Below are positions 60,486-64,000 of a stretch of 64,000 bases of DNA, in pieces. The stretch lies in the NCBI GenBank assembly GCA_052140165.1, contig JBKQUM010000078.1, positions 1 to 64,000 of the forward strand, read 5' to 3'. The notes under the pieces were generated by a model. The model saw only the letters and a program-made list of their open reading frames with translations. It did not search any database and was not told where the DNA came from. The translations under genes were made by a program, and so were the position numbers. This DNA comes from Bog-473 sp052140165. GTDB lineage: Bacteria > Actinomycetota > Acidimicrobiia > Acidimicrobiales > RAAP-2. Numbering within the stretch: position 1 is the stretch's first letter; each line of letters opens with the position of its first letter.

Positions 60486-61904
60486 GTGGGCAAACGAATT
60501 CGATGTGGAGACGGGTCTCGACGGGTGCGGCGGCTTCTCGTCGGTGCGGCGAGCGTCTCCGCCCTGGTCGCCGGCGGCGCCATCGCGGCGACTCCGGGCG
60601 ACGCAGGTGCGGCGGCCACGGGAGCCACGGTCGTCAGCTTCTCCACCGTCGGCACGTCGACCTGGACCGTGCCGAGCGGCGTCTGCAAGGCGACATTCGA
60701 CGTCTCCGGTGCACAGGGCGGCACCGGGGGAACCTATGACGGCGCCAACGGAGGCACCGGGGGTCTCGGCGGCGCGGTGGTGGCGAACGTCGGGGTCACC
60801 CCGGGTGCCTCTGTCCAGATCGATGTCGGCAGCGCCGGCGGCAACGGAGGAGCCCTCGCCGCAATCGGCGCCGGCGGTACAGGCGGCGGCGGTGCTGGTG
60901 GAACGGGTGAAGGCGCTGCCGGCGGCGGTGGTGGTGGCGCGTCCAACGTTCTGATCGGCGCGAGCGCACCGGTGATCGTGGCGGGCGGCGGCGGAGGAGG
61001 CGGTGCAGCCGGCCCCGGCGGCGAAGGCGCAAGCGGAGCGGCGGGCGGTACGGGAGGCGCATCGGCGACAGCCGGTTCCGCGGGTTACGACGCCGGATCC
61101 ACGCCCCCCCTCGTGTCGGCCCAGGGCGGCCAGCCGGGAACGCTGAGAGGCCCTGGTGGCGGTGGCACCGTCGATCCGGCCGGGCCCGCCGCCGGTAGTG
61201 CGGGCAGCGGGGCAACGGGCGGAACGGGTGGCAGCGACGGCGACGGCGGCGGCGGTGGCGCGGGCGGCTATGCCGGCGGCGGTGGTGGCGGGGCCGGTTA
61301 CGGGGCCAGCGGTGCCGGTGGCGGTGGCGGCGCCAACTTCGGCCCGGCCGACGCCCAGATCACCGATGCCGCGCAGTCCGGGAACGGGCAGGTGACGGTC
61401 ACGTACAGCCCCTGCGGGTACTGGCTGGCGGCCTCCGACGGTGGCGTCTTCAACTTCGGTCTCGGCTTCTACCAGTCCATGGGCGGCCAGCACCTCAACG
61501 CGCCGATCGTCGGCATCGCCGCCACGCCTGACGGCAAGGGTTACTGGCTGGTGGCCTCCGACGGCGGCATCTTCAACTTCGGCGACGCCGGGTTCTATCT
61601 GTCCATGGGCGGCCAGCACCTCAACGCGCCCATCGTGGGCATGGCCACCACCCCTGACGGCGGCGGCTACTGGTTGGCGGCCTCCGACGGCGGCATCTTC
61701 AACTTCGGCGACGCCGGCTTCTACAAGTCGATGGGCGGCCAGCACCTCAACGCGCCAGTCGTGGGCATGGAAGCCGCCCCCAACGGCCTGGGCTACTGGC
61801 TGGTGGCCTCCGACGGCGGCATCTTCAACTTCGGCAGCGTGCCGCTGGTCGGCTCCATGGGCGGCCAGCACCTCAACGCGCCGATTGTGGACATGGCGAG
61901 CTGA
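60486..61904 (+). CDS. secreted glycine-rich protein with four GYWLVASDGG repeats
   Basis: 472 residues. After a signal sequence (LLVGAASVSALVAGGAIAA) comes a domain with TWTVPSGVCKATFDVSGAQG and GGAVVANVGVTPGASVQIDV, resembling the glycine-rich sandwich domain found in some receptors and bacterial surface proteins. About 180 residues of Gly/Ala-rich sequence follow. From residue 311 there are four repeats, such as GYWLVASDGGIFNFGDAGFY, then SMGGQHLNAPIVGMATTP. The GTG start has GAGGAGG 8 bases upstream and a TAACCT -10 at 60447-60452. It lies directly after two glycosyltransferases. Confidence 0.85.
   Translation: MGKRIRCGDGSRRVRRLLVGAASVSALVAGGAIAATPGDAGAAATGATVVSFSTVGTSTWTVPSGVCKATFDVSGAQGGTGGTYDGANGGTGGLGGAVVANVGVTPGASVQIDVGSAGGNGGALAAIGAGGTGGGGAGGTGEGAAGGGGGGASNVLIGASAPVIVAGGGGGGGAAGPGGEGASGAAGGTGGASATAGSAGYDAGSTPPLVSAQGGQPGTLRGPGGGGTVDPAGPAAGSAGSGATGGTGGSDGDGGGGGAGGYAGGGGGGAGYGASGAGGGGGANFGPADAQITDAAQSGNGQVTVTYSPCGYWLAASDGGVFNFGLGFYQSMGGQHLNAPIVGIAATPDGKGYWLVASDGGIFNFGDAGFYLSMGGQHLNAPIVGMATTPDGGGYWLAASDGGIFNFGDAGFYKSMGGQHLNAPVVGMEAAPNGLGYWLVASDGGIFNFGSVPLVGSMGGQHLNAPIVDMAS
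61416..61901 (+). repeat. four GYWLVASDGG coding repeats
   Basis: Four units of about 120-126 bases, the most uniform set in the window; the block atgggcggccagcacctcaa occurs in every unit. The high DNA identity suggests recent repeat expansion. Confidence 0.88.
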
Positions 61905-61935
61905 CCCGCCGCGACAGGCCGGGAGGGAGCGAAAC

Positions 61936-61948
61936 GGCCCGTCGGGCC
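61936..61948. terminator. hairpin between convergent genes
   Basis: GGCCCG-T-CGGGCC palindrome in the 44-base gap between the glycine-rich protein and the convergent glycosyltransferase. No T-run is present. A weak candidate for a shared terminator. Confidence 0.35.
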
Positions 61949-63031
61949 TCAGGGGGCCCCGACGGCCTGCCGCACGAGTGACACGAAGCGCCGCGTGGAG
62001 GCGCCCAGGTCGAAGCCTGCCGCCCGTTCCCGGCCGGCCGCCGCCAGCACCCGGCGCAGTGTCTGGTCCCCGAGCACGCGGCCGACGGCCGCCGCGAACG
62101 GCACGGCGGACTTGTCGGGGAGCACCAGCCCGGCGCCACCGACCGTCTCGGGCACGGCGGTGACGCCGTAGGCGACGATGGGGACGCCGTGCCCCATGGC
62201 CTCGGCCAGCGGGACGCAGAAGCCCTCGTGGTCCGAGGCCATCACGAAGACGTCGGCCGCCTGGAAGTACGCCTCGAGCTCGGCGCCGCTGACCGAGCCC
62301 GCCAGGTTCACGGCCTCGCTGAGACCGAGTTCCGCGATGAACGCGCGCAGGGCCGGCTCGTAGGCCGAGCCGAGCGGCGACCCGACCAGGTGCAGCCGGG
62401 CCGCGGGGTCGTCGACGCGGCGTAGGACGTCGAGCATCTTCACCAGGTCGTGCGGGGCCTTGTGGGGCGAGATCTTCCCGACGTAGAGCAGGTCGGCCCC
62501 GCCGTCGCGCTCCTTACGGCGGGCCAGCGCGGCGACCAGCTCGGGGTCGGGGTCGTCGCTCTTGGAGTGCATGTCGATCAGCAGCGGCACCACGGCGGTC
62601 CCGTGGTAGCCGAGCGCCTGCAGTTCGGACTCGTTGAACGCGGAGTCGGCGACGGCGAAGCGGCTCTGGGGAGCGAGTCGGGCCAGCTGCGTGCGTCCCA
62701 GCGCCGCCTCGTAGGCCACCGCGGGCTCCCAGTCGCGCAGCAGCTCGGCCGGCGTGATGTTGTGGTAGTTGACGAGCTTGGGCTCCGAACGCGCCGCCAG
62801 GATGTCGTACACGGGGCTCCCGATCGACGCTTGGTACAGGAGCCACCGGTCGCGCCCGGCCCGCCCGAGCTCTGTCACGGGCCGACCCTCGTGCTCGACG
62901 TCGGGGGTGTGGCTGCCGTAGAACACCTCCGAGTCGATGCCCGCGGCGCGCAGACCGTCGCGCAGGTTGAGCGTGTGCACCCCGATGGCGTCACGACTGG
63001 CGAGCGACGGTATGACCTGGTCGACCCGCAC
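61949..63031 (-). CDS. GT4-family glycosyltransferase (HTLxLRD type)
   Basis: 360 residues. VDQVIPSLASRDAIGVHTLN opens the N-terminal domain; LLYQASIGSPVYDILAARSE and VNYHNITPAELLRDWEPAVA follow; LLYVGKISPHKAPHDLVKML and ASDHEGFCVPLAEAMGHGVP form the donor site with E-x7-E. It is the most diverged of the four paralogues. The GTG at 63031 is preferred because TACACT (rc of 63040-63045) is 8 bases upstream, matching paralogue starts; 63061 (GTG after GGGAGG) and 63079 are alternatives. Confidence 0.88.
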   Translation of the reverse strand: MRVDQVIPSLASRDAIGVHTLNLRDGLRAAGIDSEVFYGSHTPDVEHEGRPVTELGRAGRDRWLLYQASIGSPVYDILAARSEPKLVNYHNITPAELLRDWEPAVAYEAALGRTQLARLAPQSRFAVADSAFNESELQALGYHGTAVVPLLIDMHSKSDDPDPELVAALARRKERDGGADLLYVGKISPHKAPHDLVKMLDVLRRVDDPAARLHLVGSPLGSAYEPALRAFIAELGLSEAVNLAGSVSGAELEAYFQAADVFVMASDHEGFCVPLAEAMGHGVPIVAYGVTAVPETVGGAGLVLPDKSAVPFAAAVGRVLGDQTLRRVLAAAGRERAAGFDLGASTRRFVSLVRQAVGAP

Positions 63032-63120
63032 GGCCGTGCAGTGTACCGGCGCGCTCCACACCCCGATTGCCTCCCCCATGCCACAATCCGCCCTGGTCGC
63101 GCCGCTAGCATTTTCGGATC

Positions 63121-64000
63121 GTGACGGATCGAGCCCATGTCGCGCGCCACGGTGCCCTCCTGCGACGGCGCAGCTCGATGCTGCTGGCGACGCTCTTGGT
63201 GTCGCTTGCCTTCGTGGTGCCAGCCGCCCTGTTCGGCCCGGCCTCGCCCGCGGCGGCCGACCTCGGCGCCCCCGACCGCCCGTCCGTGCCGGCGCTGGTC
63301 CCGTCGCCCCAGGCCCACGCCGTGCCGTCGGACACGACCGACGTGAAGGTCGCCATGACCGAGAACGACGGGCTCGATGTCATCGTGCAGTCGTCGGGTG
63401 GCGTCTCGGCGCCAGGTGTGTCCAGCGCGCCGGCCGTCCGGTTCCAACAGACCGGCGGGACGTGGGCGGTCGACACCGGTCTCACGTGTTCCGGCCCGTG
63501 GACCCAGGTCCTGGCCAACCAGACCACGCCCACCGCATCTCCGGTCGGCAACGGACTGCTCACGCTGTGCGTCGCGAGTTACAGCCCGACCGTCCATGGC
63601 ACGTTGACGGCCCTCTACAACTCGGCGAATCAGGCCAGGACGGTGAACACGCTCCCGCTCGAGCAGTACGTGGCCGACACGGTGCCCGGGGAATCGCCGT
63701 CCAGCTGGGCCAACCTGGGTGGGTCCGGGCCGCAGGGCATGGATTGGGGCTTCCAGGAGCTCGAGGCCCAGGCGGTGGCCGTCCGGTCTTACGTGCTCGC
63801 CGACCTGGGCGGCTACGGCGGCTACGCCGACACCTGTGACCTCACCTGCCAGACGTACCGCGGCACCGAGTACGAGACGGCGGCGAGCGTGGCTGCGGCC
63901 AACGACACCGCGGGCCAGGTGATGGTGATGCCCGGCGGCCAGATCGCGACCACCGAGTACTCCGCGTCGACGGGCGGGTACACCTCGAGCTCCAACCAGG
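63121..64000 (+). CDS. SpoIID/LytB-domain secreted protein (partial)
   Basis: The first 293 residues are visible; the gene runs past the window. A signal anchor SSMLLATLLVSLAFVVPAAL is followed by a Pro/Ser-rich linker and then the SpoIID/LytB domain: LPLEQYVADTVPGESPSSW, ELEAQAVAVRSYVLADLGGY, CDLTCQTYRGTEYETAAS and TEYSASTGGYTSS. SpoIID enzymes cut peptidoglycan glycan strands; LytB relatives stimulate amidases. The GTG has TAGCAT (63106-63111) 9 bases upstream. It fits a cell-wall remodelling role next to the surface glycan locus. Confidence 0.85.
   Translation, partial: MTDRAHVARHGALLRRRSSMLLATLLVSLAFVVPAALFGPASPAAADLGAPDRPSVPALVPSPQAHAVPSDTTDVKVAMTENDGLDVIVQSSGGVSAPGVSSAPAVRFQQTGGTWAVDTGLTCSGPWTQVLANQTTPTASPVGNGLLTLCVASYSPTVHGTLTALYNSANQARTVNTLPLEQYVADTVPGESPSSWANLGGSGPQGMDWGFQELEAQAVAVRSYVLADLGGYGGYADTCDLTCQTYRGTEYETAASVAAANDTAGQVMVMPGGQIATTEYSASTGGYTSSSNQ

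Noticed and set aside
60734..61380. PE_PGRS-type mycobacterial protein
   Set aside because: Gly-rich part is similar in composition, but there is no PE domain and the ending is a GYW-repeat module.
59172..61871. 899-codon minus-strand open frame opposite the glycosyltransferases and the glycine-rich protein
   Set aside because: It mirrors the repeats of the real gene on the other strand and has no family motif.

Overview
The window is GC-rich (roughly 70% across most of its length by eye) and reads like an actinobacterial chromosome, most likely class Acidimicrobiia. The signs are a mec-cysO-cysM cysteine operon, two F420-type luciferase-like oxidoreductases, a TIGR03086/mycothiol-type protein, a split MaoC dehydratase pair, many GTG starts, and secreted proteins built from GYWLVASDGG repeats, which I associate with Acidimicrobiia. 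About twenty genes have a TANNNT -10 box only 6-9 bases before the ATG/GTG, so leaderless transcription looks like the normal mode here. The class assignment is inference.

Layout. 1-4557 is lower in GC and looks like an island: a hotdog thioesterase, a PAP2 phosphatase, and a tyrosine integrase and excisionase that each carry one frameshift. It ends at the 3' end of ssrA (tmRNA), followed by smpB and then the divergent mec-cysO-cysM operon. 7343-20916 holds housekeeping and accessory genes: SDR, Doc/antitoxin pair, an orphan PilB/GspE ATPase, an MSOX-like oxidase, a membrane GT-C-like protein, rph-rdgB, an LLM oxidoreductase, amidohydrolase plus SRPBCC, a GT4 glycosyltransferase and a nitroreductase. 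21082-28055 has the MaoC pair, a moxR-DUF58-transglutaminase operon and a P450. 28220-30298 encodes a large secreted repeat protein. 30312-40749 is mixed metabolism (SDRs, LON-domain protein, sulfatase, DUF2127, alpha/beta hydrolase with LLM oxidoreductase, PIG-V-like mannosyltransferase, glycerate kinase). A tRNA-Leu and clpP follow.

41575 to the right end is the most distinctive part: a surface-polysaccharide and surface-protein locus. A Wzm/Wzt-type ABC exporter is followed by two related blocks. Each block pairs a methyltransferase with glycosyltransferases (43903-47215 and 57251-60404), and each has a second kind of methyltransferase beside a secreted FG-GAP-like protein ending in six GYWLVASDGG repeats (47238-50774 and 53113-56779). 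A GT-C membrane enzyme lies between the blocks. A glycine-rich protein with the same C-terminal repeats, another GT4 enzyme and the start of a SpoIID/LytB-type protein close the window.

Working model (inference): the exporter, glycosyltransferases and methyltransferases build and cap a surface glycan, and the GYWLVASDGG module presents or anchors different N-terminal domains on that surface. A second theme is translational control: four genes (rph, the 19109 glycosyltransferase, moxR and the 48447 repeat protein) are preceded by 9-13 codon micro-ORFs whose stop overlaps the next start by four bases, and the LON-domain gene has a long structured leader with its own micro-ORF.
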